A stretch of DNA of 64,000 nucleotides from Babesia bovis T2Bo. Taxonomy: Eukaryota; Apicomplexa; Aconoidasida; Piroplasmida; Babesiidae. How positions within the stretch are numbered: the first letter of the stretch is position 1; each line of letters begins with the position of its first letter. This document shows positions 1 to 10,364 of this stretch, piece after piece. The translations under genes were made by a program, and so were the position numbers. A model generated the notes under the pieces. That model made no database searches. It was given only the letters and a program-made list of their open reading frames with translations, and was not told where the DNA came from. The stretch covers positions 1,698,501-1,762,500 of the forward strand of contig NW_026261571.1 in the NCBI RefSeq assembly GCF_000165395.2. The letters are read 5' to 3'.

Positions 1-1
1 G

Positions 2-462
2 AAAGCGAAATTTCGGGAGATTGAGACAAGTTCGCACATGAATTTGGGTCTTTGTCGATTCCGTTTGAAGGAATATCGCCAGGCTATTTTTCATTGTAAT
101 CGGGTATGTGTATAAGGCTAATATCTCTTACAAGGGCGTAGGTATTGTCTTTCAGCGAGAACCACGTAAAGGCTTTAATACGGCGTGGTCTTTGTTATAT
201 GCATCTCTCTGAATATTCCAAGGCTGCAGAGGTTGTCCATCAGATAATACAGTTTATGTATCCATAGGATTTCAAAAAGGTCTTGGAAATTGAAGATGAC
301 AATTGCACTGCACGTGAGCAGCTAATTGCCATAGACAAGCTCGTGAGTGTACATTAAGGATATATATACCTGTTGCAGCGTCAAAGTGATGCCCATAGCG
401 AAAGATCACTATACACCGCCATGCTAGGTGTGAAAGACGATGCTGGTCATATTTCCAAGTAG
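2..462 (+). CDS. TPR-domain protein, C-terminal part (5' end outside window)
   Basis: Only the last exons are present. Reading frame 2 gives a TPR helix pair (KAKFREIETSSH, then NLGLCRFRLKEYRQAIFHCNR). After a 38-nt intron (104-141) it continues with NHVKALIRRGLCYMHLSEY, the classic KALxRRGxAYxxLxxY TPR signature. Further introns are 232-267 (36 nt; its 5' end gttgtc is atypical) and 343-378 (36 nt). The last exon, 379-462, ends at TAG. All three introns are phase 0 and each would introduce a stop if retained. The tail motif DFKKVLEIEDDNCTAREQL is typical of the last TPR of FKBP-type or HSP90/HSP70 co-chaperones, but the catalytic or N-terminal part is not visible, so the exact family is open. 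The last exon may overlap the start of the next gene. Confidence 0.8.
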
Positions 463-812
463 ACCTAGAGGCATTCTTCCAACGTTGTAGACAGGGATAA
501 CATTATTGACAATAAACTGCGGGTCAGCAGCATATCCAATATATATTTCCCCTAAATAATATTTTGGATATTATATTATTTTTATTATAGTTTCATAAAA
601 TTTGTTATTTGTGTCGCCTTCCCCATCGGCGCGTGGTATCTACTTAGGGACTCTCGTGTTACATTCAACAGTTTTTTGTTAACACATTAGGTATACCATT
701 GTTATTATATAGCACAATTTCAGCGCTGGTTGCTGCTCTATTGGGAGTCCAAGTTATAGGCGCTTTAGTTACCTTTTGGATGTTTGTCGTTGCTAATTTT
801 GCTATTTTATAA
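440..812 (+). CDS. VMA21-like V-ATPase assembly membrane protein
   Basis: This small two-helix membrane protein is visible only after splicing. One exon (591-670) encodes KFVICVAFPIGAWYLLRDS. A 20-nt intron (671-690) follows, then an exon (691-812) encoding TISALVAALLGVQVIGALV and ending FAIL-stop. The order of helix, proline-glycine break, short loop, then an alanine-rich second helix matches VMA21, the ER chaperone for assembly of the V-ATPase membrane sector. The N-terminus is less certain: there is no ATG between 463 and 590. The only phase-compatible start I find is the ATG at 440, inside the last exon of the TPR gene, with an exon 440-483 and a 107-nt intron 484-590. That model gives 81 residues in frame. 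The stop at 810-812 lies one base before the ubiquilin ATG. The family call is fairly confident; the first exon is tentative. Confidence 0.6.
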
Positions 813-813
813 A

Positions 814-1844
814 ATGGCTATAAACGTGACTATAAAAATAAGCGGTGGCGAGACATTTGTTGTCGAGGTAGAGTTATCGATGACTATTTTGGAGCTTAAG
901 GGAAAATGTGCCGATCGAGCTGGCGCTACTCCAGAAAACCAGCGTTTGATATTTAAAGGTAGATATATGCATAATATTGTAACATTGTTTTCAGGACGCA
1001 TTGTGAAGGATGAAGACACTTTGGAGTCGCTGAAGGTCGAGGATGGCAACACTATTCACCTGGTTAGAAGTGGAGTTAAGCGCACATCACCTCCACCTTC
1101 TGTCTCTGGTACCCGTGAGTTTAGTTACTTATATGAATCATATCCATCACAGAATCTGAATCATGTCCTTTAAGTGCTCCTACGGGAATGCCTGGTACAT
1201 CCAATGTTACCCCTCCCACGTTTACGCCAGATGCTTTTCCATTTCCTCAGTCTGGGCAATTTAACCCTGAGATGCTCAATCAGATGATGCAGGGTGCAGG
1301 TGGTTTTGGTGGAATGCCTGGCATGGGTGGTATACCGGGTGTGGATGACTTTAATCCTCAGACTGCTGCTGCTTTATTCAATAACCCAATGATTCAAGAC
1401 ATGATGCAGCAGATTGCGAACAACCCTCAGTTGTTTAAGGACATTGTCAGCAGCAATCCTATGTTGCAGCCTATGGTTCAGCAGAATCCTATGTTATCTT
1501 ATATGATGAACAACCCTGAGCTTTTGCGCAATATGATGCGTCCAGGGGTTCTTCAGGCAGGTTTGCAGTTACATCAAAGTATGCAGCAGCAACCACAATC
1601 TGCTGGTGCGAATGTTGGAAACCCATTGATGTCCGCTGGTGGTTATCCTGGGTTTGCATTTCCTACTTCGATGCCTGCGGACACTCGTCCACCTGAGGAG
1701 CGTTATGCATTTCAGCTTCAGACATTGCAGGAGATGGGATTTACAAATCGTGATGAGAATATCAGCGTATTGAATTTAACAAATGGCGACATTTCTGCAG
1801 CTATCAGTCGTCTATTAGAGGCTCGTGGCAACCCATCAGTTTGA
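814..1844 (+). CDS. Ubiquilin/DSK2 ubiquitin receptor
   Basis: Ubiquilins deliver ubiquitylated proteins to the proteasome and chaperone membrane proteins in the cytosol. Three exons (814-958, 995-1114, 1153-1844) separated by introns of 36 and 38 nt encode 318 residues. The first intron is a multiple of three without a stop, so it could be mistaken for coding. Residues 1 to about 75 form a ubiquitin-like domain (KISGGETFVVEVELSMTILELK). Next comes a glycine/methionine-rich linker with STI1-type repeats (NNPMIQDMMQQIANNPQLF and NPMLSYMMNNPELLRNMM). The C-terminus is a UBA domain (QLQTLQEMGFTNRDENISVL). This is the complete ubiquilin domain order, in a short version typical of apicomplexans. 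The start ATG immediately follows the stop of the VMA21-like gene. Confidence 0.93.
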
Positions 1845-2075
1845 TGTACAGTCACTAATGTATTTTTTTATTTATCGTGATATATTTAATTTTATGAAAG
1901 AGTTTTTAAAATGCCGCATGCTACATCGTTTAAGCTGTACATCTATTCATTTATCAGCAATGATAAATCGAGAATAGTGCCGGGGTGTATCCTTGGCATG
2001 TAGCATGACATTGAGAAATTGAAATAGAAGGTTTCAGTAGCTTGTACAAATATGTAAGACCTTTTAATAAGACAA

Positions 2076-3314
2076 TCAATGTCCGTGTCCCTGTTTAGCC
2101 GTGTGTTTCGATTTCGAATTGTATTTGATAATCTGCCTTATAAGGACGGTTGCAAAGGTTCCGGACATCGATACCCATTGTACCGGTGTCATGTAATGGT
2201 TGAATCTGAAAATAGAGATCAGTGAGCTTGCGATCTTCCGTACTGTAGTCATTAGTGTGGTATACAAGCTTCCATATAGCTTGAGGCATATTACGATGAC
2301 TATTTGTCCTATGCTGGCTGCCAATGACAGCAGCATTATATAGCCCCAAAGCTCGGGTGAGTTGGCAAGAATTTTGAACGGCATTAGGCCTTCGAAAATG
2401 AATACCGTGGCAGCGACTATTGGGAAACCGAAGAAGTTGAGTATGAAGAGCAGCAAGAACGGATGGATATCCCTAAGAGAAAGCATCTTGTCCTCGATGG
2501 GACCGGTAACACCGTCCCAAAATAGTGAGAAGAGGCACATGAACAATCCAAATGGCGTGTTTTCACCTTCCATCCTAATATTCTTCTTGAAGAAGTTGAA
2601 GCATATGATACAAGCGGTGATGATGAGCACGGCGACATAGTCATACCATGGGTACCTCTTTCCGAAAATTACGAAACCACCAATTAGAATGGGTATCATC
2701 TTAGCGCTTTTGATGACAATTTGTGTGGGAACTCCGATAAACTTTAATGACGCTAGGGATGATACCATGGCGCAGACATTTGACGTCGCTGCTAGTGCTC
2801 CCAACATCGCTATTTTGCAATCCAATTGGTCGAACACATTCTTTTTAGGTTCATTAGGGTCTGTTCGTTTTTTGTAGTCCAGGTTATGCTTTATCTGCAT
2901 TCCTCCCATGAGTACTGCAGTTGTGAGTACATTGGATGCAAAGCATGTAAATGTAAGGAATACTGGGTAATCGAATTTTTTGCCATCAAGCACAGGTACG
3001 CGCATCAAATGTTCTTGTAGATACTGGTAAACTATAAAGCTTACGCACACCATTGAAAAAAGAAACGCGGCTAGTCCTGCATCCTTCAACATAGTACGCC
3101 GTACTTCCTTTTTTTCGATATTCTCCTCCAAGGTGATCTTCATTGTTCTCTTGCGATTTGTAACTGAAACACTGCTGGTAGATGACGTTTTGCTATCTGA
3201 TGAGATATATAGCTCGTCTTCACCATCATGGATAGCTACCCCTGTTGGTTGCAATGACCTGGCTATTTTCTCCTCAGCAGCAATACGCCGCACAGCGCTT
3301 GACCTAGTTTCCAT
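2076..3314 (-). CDS. UAA-family nucleotide-sugar transporter (SLC35B type)
   Basis: Single-exon membrane protein of 412 residues with about ten predicted transmembrane segments. The N-terminal ~85 residues are hydrophilic, as usual in this family. Diagnostic stretches include SLASLKFIGVPTQIVIKSAK (the conserved 'PTQVLGKSCKPIPVM'-like helix), GGFVIFGKRYPWYDYVAV, and a C-terminal LMTTVRKIASSLISIFRF, which matches the 'TTTRKFFTILGSVLLFG' region of UAA transporters. Such proteins exchange UDP-sugars or PAPS for the nucleoside monophosphate across ER or Golgi membranes. The substrate cannot be read from sequence. The short C-terminal tail is basic and ends QGHGH. The gene is convergent with ubiquilin across about 230 bp of AT-rich sequence. 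Confidence 0.85.
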   Translation of the reverse strand: METRSSAVRRIAAEEKIARSLQPTGVAIHDGEDELYISSDSKTSSTSSVSVTNRKRTMKITLEENIEKKEVRRTMLKDAGLAAFLFSMVCVSFIVYQYLQEHLMRVPVLDGKKFDYPVFLTFTCFASNVLTTAVLMGGMQIKHNLDYKKRTDPNEPKKNVFDQLDCKIAMLGALAATSNVCAMVSSLASLKFIGVPTQIVIKSAKMIPILIGGFVIFGKRYPWYDYVAVLIITACIICFNFFKKNIRMEGENTPFGLFMCLFSLFWDGVTGPIEDKMLSLRDIHPFLLLFILNFFGFPIVAATVFIFEGLMPFKILANSPELWGYIMLLSLAASIGQIVIVICLKLYGSLYTTLMTTVRKIASSLISIFRFNHYMTPVQWVSMSGTFATVLIRQIIKYNSKSKHTAKQGHGH

Positions 3315-3752
3315 GGTTAACTATGTCCTCTACCCTTTAAATATTACATTAGCGTTGCGGGGTCGTGCAAAGGCGTTGGTTATATATTTGTGAACCTGTA
3401 ACGAGAATTCTAGTTGCGATTACCGCAGGTGCTATTAATCATTACACACCGGTTTTGCATAGTTATATCTATGTATTACACGATAATTTTAATGATGTGT
3501 CTGTGTTTAATGTATTATTCATTGCCCTATACTGCATGGTGTAAGTTTGATTAGGTGCCACTACGATTCAGAGGAAAGGTTTGGATTACTGCAGCTCTAT
3601 ATATTAATGTTTTCCACGTACACCACGTTAAAATAATCCAATGTGTAACATTCCAATGGTCATTCATTGGTGTTGGTCTAGGGTGACCTGAGAGAATCTA
3701 TTAATTCCACTATCACTACCAACATCTGTTATATAATCACTCAATATGGACC
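3315..3752. other. Divergent promoter region, transporter / UFD1
   Basis: This stretch separates the divergent starts of the UAA transporter (-) and the signal-peptide UFD1 gene (+), so it should hold both promoters. It is AT-rich with T runs. I see no convincing open frame, structured RNA or repeat. Confidence 0.5.
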
Positions 3753-4749
3753 ATGGTGTTTAATTATATTTTTAACGTTGTATTGTTTAGTTTAATATCT
3801 ATTTTACCTGTTGCGGCTTTAGGTCTATCACCTCGTTCAGCAGATGGTTTACATAAGGCTCACATTAACATCTCTTATAGCCATCCGCAGTATAAACACA
3901 CTTCTTCTATTATAGATAGTTTTCGTCGTTCTTTAGATCGTGCTAAGGTAATAAACTTGGCAATGTGCCTTGATGTCTATATAGGTTGAGAATTACGTTC
4001 GTGATGTAAACATTCAATTAAAGCTAAAACCTACTATTGAGCGTTTACTAATAGTACAAGAACTCGGTGAACCTTTTTTGCGCTTTAGTCGTGCTGCAGA
4101 TGGTACTCGTATTCTTTTGGGTAACAGTGACAAGGCTTCCTTACCCGAGAGCATTTTAACTCAACTTACTGACCGCAACATATCTATTCCTTGGCATTTT
4201 CTGATCCAGAAAGTGCATAGACCTCAGGTGGTCAATTCACCGGTGGAATCTGAATCTAGCCTTCCTAGTTCAAAGGCGGACTTTTTTGATAAGGGTATGT
4301 TATTTTGGGTTATCAGACATGTCTCAGCTGATGGACACAAAGAGCGAGTAGCATGTTCATCATGGGACTTTCGCCCTCAGGAGTCTTATATATATTTACC
4401 GCGTTGGATGATGGAATCTATGGATTTACGGTATGTTGCTTTTGGGGGTTATATTATTTATAGTCCATATGACACGGTATACGTAACTCAATTGAAATTG
4501 CAAGATGCTATTTTTGTATCTATTTCTCCTGTCGAGTCATCTTTTTTTGCGTTATCTGCCCCCAAAGCTGTGCTTGAGGAGCATTTAAAGCAGTATTCCT
4601 CTTTAACGCGTGGTACTACTATACAGATAACTCACGAGGGTATTACATATCACTTACGTGTTAATCGCATTGAAACTGAGCATTGTAAGGATGCTGAGTG
4701 TGCCTCTATTCAGGACACTGACGTATCTATAGACTTGGTAAAATCCTAA
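3753..4749 (+). CDS. Signal-peptide UFD1 homologue, probable apicoplast SELMA component
   Basis: UFD1 normally acts with NPL4 and CDC48 in ER-associated degradation. Algae and apicomplexans with a secondary plastid have a second copy for protein import across the periplastid membrane (SELMA). Here exon 1 (3753-3947) encodes a clear signal peptide (NYIFNVVLFSLISILPVAAL) followed by a basic, serine-rich stretch like a transit peptide. After a 37-nt phase-0 intron (3948-3984), exon 2 (3985-4749) encodes the UFD1 fold: LPESILTQLTDRNISIPWHF, then YIYLPRWMMESMDL, then APKAVLEEHLKQYSSLTRGTTI, and VSIDLVKS at the end. These match the double-psi barrel and second subdomain of UFD1. The protein has 319 residues and stops soon after the core, so the C-terminal CDC48/NPL4-binding tail of cytosolic UFD1 is largely missing. 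Confidence 0.85.
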
Positions 4750-4844
4750 ATTACTTTTGTATAAACTACTTAAATCCAGATTATATAATTCATAGTATAC
4801 GCATTATCTATTGTATAAATTAATAGTATGTACATAGCTAACGT

Positions 4845-7800
4845 TTACGATTGCATACATATAAGGCATTGTGCCGCGATAGAACGGAGGGCGTGCTTCG
4901 TATTTTGTGTTTTAGTATTCGCACTATATAGATCATATTGCATTGTTTTGGCGTTACTAGTTCCATTCTTCAAGGGGCCCACTGCGTTTAATGCAATGTT
5001 GACAGCCCTGATTTGGCAGTATTCGTGTACCATATGTCCACATAGGAAGTATGTCGTATGATGTAATTTCGGCTGTGGTACAATCGTCGTGAGTTGGAGT
5101 ACACCTTTCAGTGTTTCTGCAATTGGTATAACATTACGCATATCCATTGTTGTTGGTAACGTGATTGAGTGACATATAGCGCAAAACGACGTTCTGACGT
5201 CGTCACTATCCTTTGGGGAAGTTCCATACCTATCAGTTACCGTGGCCTTTAAAGGGCTATTCTCTATTCCAATGTTTGGATAGAACAGAACACCTTTGGT
5301 TATTACATTTAGACGCTGCTTTGCTAAATGTACATATGAGTATCTGTACATTCCATGTTGTTCATTTAGCATTTTGTGATCATGTTGAAGATTATACAAC
5401 GTTAGTTTAACAGCTCCAAGTATATTTCCTGATTTAGTTTGCCATGCGTTGGAGCAGTATTTAGTCAGTTTGTAAAACACCTCCCTAGCTTCTTCCAGTG
5501 GAATTACCTGATAAATTAAATTCAGCAACGTCTTGTGTATTTCTAAGACATTCCGTGGTACACCGATGAGTTGTAGCCGTGACGCCAGGATCACAGTGTT
5601 GTAAAATACTTCCCACGGTAGACCGCATATCCATGCAATGAAAGCTTCTGTTTTGTACTCCTGTGACAATGTAGATGTGTTGTAATAATCCATATTGCAT
5701 AACCTTAATTTCGCCATTAGTGGGATTAGATCATATCGTCGTTTTGCGTTTGTGGAATACTCCTTTATCAGGGGGAATAGTGCCATTTTGTCGAACACTG
5801 CAACTAGTTTGATATACAATTCAAGGTATTCATCTGGCAGTTTCGCTTCAGAGTGTATACCTTTAAGATAGCTATGCAATAGCTTTGGTTTAGTTGTGAG
5901 TTTGGCCACCAACTCTTTAACATCATTTGGTGTATTATACTTTTGAATAAGTAAATCTTCCGTCATTTCCGGATCGATTGTGTATAGTTCTATTACTGCA
6001 TTAATTACTTCTTGGTGGAAAGTGTGATCCGTATCAGTGAGCACTTCTGCGAGTTTCAGTGCGCTTTTTGATTGTGCGTGTAGCATGAATACGAACCCCT
6101 TCTTCATTTGGCCGATCCTTAGCAATATGGCTGCCACGGCCATCATACAGGCTCTGGCACCTGGACTAAATATTATCCAGGGTTGGTATATGGATCCATC
6201 ATCCAACTGCATTAACTGGGTGAACAGAGCATAGTCACTGGTTACATCATGTGACCATTCATATTGTGTGGGCGGTAACGTTGTTGGTATCGATACCGAT
6301 TCCAATTCTTGTTCTAGCATGTGTAGAATATCGCCTTTTGATTCGTTTATATATATTTGGGAATATCTGTATGTACTACAATCTAGGTACTTACTCGTGC
6401 CCACATCCCTAGATACTGAGCTCCTACTTTGGGTACACTGCGGGAATGTAATATTATCTTGCATATTGCTCCTCTTGGGATAGCAATCCAATTCCATGTA
6501 ACTGCGTGGTTTAATCTTTCTATCAATTATAACTTTGCAATACCCAGAGAATGTATCTAGGGATACTGTTACTTCACGTTCCTGTGTGCTTAAAGGGACA
6601 GTAATCATTTGAGGTAGTGTACCAGATGGATAGTATCCCTTGAGGCATAACTTCAGCATTTCGAACACCCGTTGTGTTTGGGACGCATCAAGGTTTTCTG
6701 TTACCACCAGCCGTAGCAACACGAATGGCATATGTGGTTCTACAGAAGCGAGAACACAGTTTATGATCACTGATCTAAGAATGGTATGGGCCTTCATAAA
6801 CTCTTTCATACATCCTTGTACTATGTATCCCAGTAGCACATTAAGCCTCTTGTGTTTAGCGAACAGTGCCACTAAGTCCTGCATTTGTTGTTGAAGTGCA
6901 GACAGGTCTCTATGGTTGCTGGAGTAGTGTATGTATCGAACAGCTACCGCCTTGAGCTTATCTATGTTAACGTACGTAGAAGAGAGCATAGCCTCTACTG
7001 ACTGTAGAACTACATTGTGCAACCCATAATCCCATTTGTTTTCATTATCTAGTCCCAATTGCGCAATCAGCTCGCAAATTACCTGTTCGTAGTTTCCGTG
7101 CTCACACGACTGCATCACATGTTGTTCCAAATGTGCTTCCTTCACGGTTAGTATACTACCATTGGCCACCATACAGAGTCCCTGGAAAGACTCGATATCA
7201 GCGTAACAGTGAAAGAACATGGAGTTCTTTGCGGCAATCAGGTGATCAAATGGCGCGTCACATAATCTGACTTTTGGCTTGTCCATGGCTGATAAGCAAT
7301 GACCAAAGTGTCCTATATCATTACATCGGAAATGGTTGCACACTATCCGTATAGACCTCAGGAATTCCAGATTACTTCTATCCAGTTTACATGTAATCTG
7401 GATAATTACCTGTTGCGATACATTACGGTGTTTCCCGAGACCGTATACAAACGAGTGGTTGATATACACCTTGTTGTAGCACGGGTCGAAGCTATAGAAC
7501 GTATATTTTGAAGTTGTTCCAACTTGATCGACACCGCTTATCAGAGCTCTGTTATCTGTTTCATCTCTGGATTTTTCCAATGAAAAGGTTGATCGTTCAT
7601 GTCCCACCTTGGTGTGCTTCACTGTCTTTTCAACGGGATCCGGTGGCGTTGTGTAGAATACTGAGAATGTACCCTTAGCGCTTTGGCGAACCACTGATGA
7701 TACGTGACATCCAATAGGGGCTGTTAAAGTGTATGATACCCTTCCTCGTAGTGGTGCATCAACCGTTGTTTTAGGTTGCACGATGGTAACATAATGCGGT

Positions 7801-9419
7801 AGAACTTTGTTAGTGTACCTTTTCTTCATGTTTTCTATATCCAACAGTTTCATTCGTCTGTTCCTGTGTACATCTTCCATTCCTTCTACGCATGCTGGCA
7901 GTACATCCACTATCCTACATAGATTCTTTATACCTACTAGTAACTTTAATTTAGATATCCAGCAAAGCACAACTCCCAGCTCCGGTAACTGAAGTTCTCT
8001 GTGTACTGGCTTGCTAAATCCCACACAGTGGGTTTTAATAGCGCCACTTAATCTGTTTTTATCGAATGTAGTTGCCTTCTGAAGGAATGAAGTGCTTTTT
8101 CTTAGTGCAACAGAATCCATAGTTCGCACCAATTCATCAGATTGCAAATCTGGGATAACATCAGACATGTGATTTATATATTTATTGGACCTGATGGAGC
8201 AATATACGCTTTCTCCGTCAGCAACATAGTCATAAAAGGTATGGCGTTCCATTGGTGTTCTGTAACCATTGGTATCAGTTAACATCGCTATATCTCCAGA
8301 TACATCAGTCATTGTATCTGGCGATTCTATGAATAACATTGGCACAGCATTATTTTCCAAATTGATGGGTGCTGCTATGTTTTTTGCTATAGTTCCATTC
8401 ATGTAGCGGTTGTTTCGAGCGTTTGCGGGATCATCAAGTACATTTATAACTTCTATGGAACTACTGTTTGCCTTTGGATCTACCATTGCATTTGTTTCTG
8501 CACAATATAAATCCATCTGTGGTTGGACTCTATGTGATTTAATTCTATCCTTGTTAGTGCAATATTCAATACCAGAGCACGGCTCTAGTTCATCCATATC
8601 CAGGTCAGATTCATCGGAAGTAGCATAAAAATCATTTTCATCGATAAGTTCGTGAAGTGGTGTATACTCCCTAGCTACTTGCGGAGACTCCAAATTTTGG
8701 TCCAGGGGCGGGCTATGTGGAAGAAATGCTACCATTGCGTGTTTGGGCATCAAGTATATTTGTGTACCTTCAGCGTCTGCCCATGCCAGCATATCTCCAT
8801 GCCATGCAATTGGTATGCGTTTGCTTGAAGGTCGTCCATTGTGGATAAGCGTACATGGAGTATCCGATTTGTCCAACAGATCAATTTCCACTCGGTATAT
8901 ATGCCCACTTGCTGTTGTAAACACGATTGTAGATGTGTATTCACTTGTGTCTAATGGACTATCCTGACCGCTGAAACTTGACCTGAGGTCGTATGTTCTT
9001 CTAGGTAATTTAACCACGTGCTGGTTTTTTATTGCATCACTTGTACTATGATTGTGCAATTTAAATTTAGGATTCACTATTAATCCTCGTATTCTTTGGC
9101 CTGTTCGCAGCTTATATATAACCCTTGATCTTGATATGTCCGCTAAACAAAGCAGATGGATATAGATATACCCCAATGATGTAGCGCAAATCATGTACGT
9201 GTAACTATCCAAGTACTCTTCTGTGCATTTTCTAAGCTGGAGCTCCACTATCTGTCCACTGTGAGTGGCGATTAGTTGTTTTTTCCCATGGGCAATAAGA
9301 TATATTTCACCATAGAGCGTGCCTATGACTATATTGCTACCTTGGGCAGCCACTACCGACGTGAATGGGTCATCATCGGCAACTTTATCATAATACGGGT
9401 AGTTGCCGGCAATCGTCAT
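4845..9419 (-). CDS. Vps8/Vps41-like endosomal tethering protein with C-terminal RING
   Basis: Single-exon protein of 1524 residues. The N-terminus reads as beta-propeller blades (NIVIGTLYGEIYLI, then THSGQIVELQL, then YTYMICATSLGYIYIHLL). The middle and C-terminal halves are long alpha-helical stretches like the clathrin-heavy-chain repeats of class C Vps proteins. The last ~130 residues contain CAIC, then FLCGHMVHEYC, then CLICMQS, a RING-H2-like arrangement. Propeller, solenoid and terminal RING are shared by Vps8, Vps41, Vps11 and Vps18. The length fits Vps8 of the CORVET complex best, since the others are usually 850-1000 residues. CORVET/HOPS tether endosomes, and in apicomplexans such complexes also serve apical organelle biogenesis. 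VPS16, a core subunit of both complexes, is also in this window. A long disordered acidic region lies around residues 230-400. Confidence 0.65.
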   Translation of the reverse strand: MTIAGNYPYYDKVADDDPFTSVVAAQGSNIVIGTLYGEIYLIAHGKKQLIATHSGQIVELQLRKCTEEYLDSYTYMICATSLGYIYIHLLCLADISRSRVIYKLRTGQRIRGLIVNPKFKLHNHSTSDAIKNQHVVKLPRRTYDLRSSFSGQDSPLDTSEYTSTIVFTTASGHIYRVEIDLLDKSDTPCTLIHNGRPSSKRIPIAWHGDMLAWADAEGTQIYLMPKHAMVAFLPHSPPLDQNLESPQVAREYTPLHELIDENDFYATSDESDLDMDELEPCSGIEYCTNKDRIKSHRVQPQMDLYCAETNAMVDPKANSSSIEVINVLDDPANARNNRYMNGTIAKNIAAPINLENNAVPMLFIESPDTMTDVSGDIAMLTDTNGYRTPMERHTFYDYVADGESVYCSIRSNKYINHMSDVIPDLQSDELVRTMDSVALRKSTSFLQKATTFDKNRLSGAIKTHCVGFSKPVHRELQLPELGVVLCWISKLKLLVGIKNLCRIVDVLPACVEGMEDVHRNRRMKLLDIENMKKRYTNKVLPHYVTIVQPKTTVDAPLRGRVSYTLTAPIGCHVSSVVRQSAKGTFSVFYTTPPDPVEKTVKHTKVGHERSTFSLEKSRDETDNRALISGVDQVGTTSKYTFYSFDPCYNKVYINHSFVYGLGKHRNVSQQVIIQITCKLDRSNLEFLRSIRIVCNHFRCNDIGHFGHCLSAMDKPKVRLCDAPFDHLIAAKNSMFFHCYADIESFQGLCMVANGSILTVKEAHLEQHVMQSCEHGNYEQVICELIAQLGLDNENKWDYGLHNVVLQSVEAMLSSTYVNIDKLKAVAVRYIHYSSNHRDLSALQQQMQDLVALFAKHKRLNVLLGYIVQGCMKEFMKAHTILRSVIINCVLASVEPHMPFVLLRLVVTENLDASQTQRVFEMLKLCLKGYYPSGTLPQMITVPLSTQEREVTVSLDTFSGYCKVIIDRKIKPRSYMELDCYPKRSNMQDNITFPQCTQSRSSVSRDVGTSKYLDCSTYRYSQIYINESKGDILHMLEQELESVSIPTTLPPTQYEWSHDVTSDYALFTQLMQLDDGSIYQPWIIFSPGARACMMAVAAILLRIGQMKKGFVFMLHAQSKSALKLAEVLTDTDHTFHQEVINAVIELYTIDPEMTEDLLIQKYNTPNDVKELVAKLTTKPKLLHSYLKGIHSEAKLPDEYLELYIKLVAVFDKMALFPLIKEYSTNAKRRYDLIPLMAKLRLCNMDYYNTSTLSQEYKTEAFIAWICGLPWEVFYNTVILASRLQLIGVPRNVLEIHKTLLNLIYQVIPLEEAREVFYKLTKYCSNAWQTKSGNILGAVKLTLYNLQHDHKMLNEQHGMYRYSYVHLAKQRLNVITKGVLFYPNIGIENSPLKATVTDRYGTSPKDSDDVRTSFCAICHSITLPTTMDMRNVIPIAETLKGVLQLTTIVPQPKLHHTTYFLCGHMVHEYCQIRAVNIALNAVGPLKNGTSNAKTMQYDLYSANTKTQNTKHALRSIAAQCLICMQS

Positions 9420-10364
9420 TTCATCAATTAGTCAACCAAACCCTTCATCATTATCGTTGCAGCGTATGTGCTTCAAAATCGATCTTATAAAGATCACTTT
9501 CCATTGTATTTTGAGTGTAAAGTATATAGTCTAGGTATGTGTATATGCTGATTATTTGCATACCATATCGCGACCGGTTTATAAGCCGCTGCCACCTCTG
9601 GGTGTACTTATTGCCATATGGGCGTTTAAATCTACTGAATATCGAATAAATGTTGTTAATAATGCTATAAAAGTTATCTTGAAGATTGCAACTCTTGATG
9701 TGTAAGACTTAATAACTGCTTTACACCTTGTTGTGTAACAGGGTGTAGTGGAATCACTAGTACCTAACATCGCGCTACACATCATGGATCCCATGAAATC
9801 TAAATAGCAAATGTAATAATATTGTGTGTCAATAGGTTCAACTCTACGTTTTTGGGTAGTGTTAACTATTTCTTAGTGCACATGTCATTTTCAGTACTGC
9901 ATAGCTGTAAACAGGATTCCATTTTACTTTATGTGCTGTATTGATCCAACAAGCTACAGGAGTTGATTTGCCTGTAGAATTTTACTATATTCATATATGT
10001 CTACATTGCTACACGATTAATTAATTCGTAAACAGTGTTTCATATGATTCTAGTTATCCAATAGTTCATTATATACTATAAGCTTGTATTAATGGAAAAG
10101 GGTAATACTTTAACTTAGCATTCAAGTTCCCTACATCATGTAACATGATGCTAGGTTACAGCTACCATAGTGGACTAATTTCTATATAAAGGATGTTGGA
10201 TTATGCTCATAGAATGGTGCTTAAGCATAGTTTGCTCTAGATGCTTCAGAACATTGCAGAGAGACTAAACTAATCTGTAACCTAAATAACGGGCATATTA
10301 CGGATTTTTCGTTGGCTATGGGTCACTTCATGGGTTACTTCGGTGCGCTTACTGCGATCTTAGG
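9420..10364. other. Long divergent promoter region, Vps8-like / PRORP
   Basis: About 945 bp between two divergent starts. It is T-rich on the + strand and holds a small GC-richer pocket near 9560-9610 just upstream of the Vps8-like start. A 71-codon open frame on the - strand (9794-9579) exists, but I could not match it to any family and it lacks convincing coding character. No RNA gene was recognised. Confidence 0.4.

Noticed and set aside
9579..9794. 71-codon - strand frame in the Vps8/PRORP promoter region, with a possible tail anchor reminiscent of Sec61-beta
   Set aside because: The glycine-rich end and hydrophobic part are in the wrong order for Sec61-beta, and no flanking exon fits.
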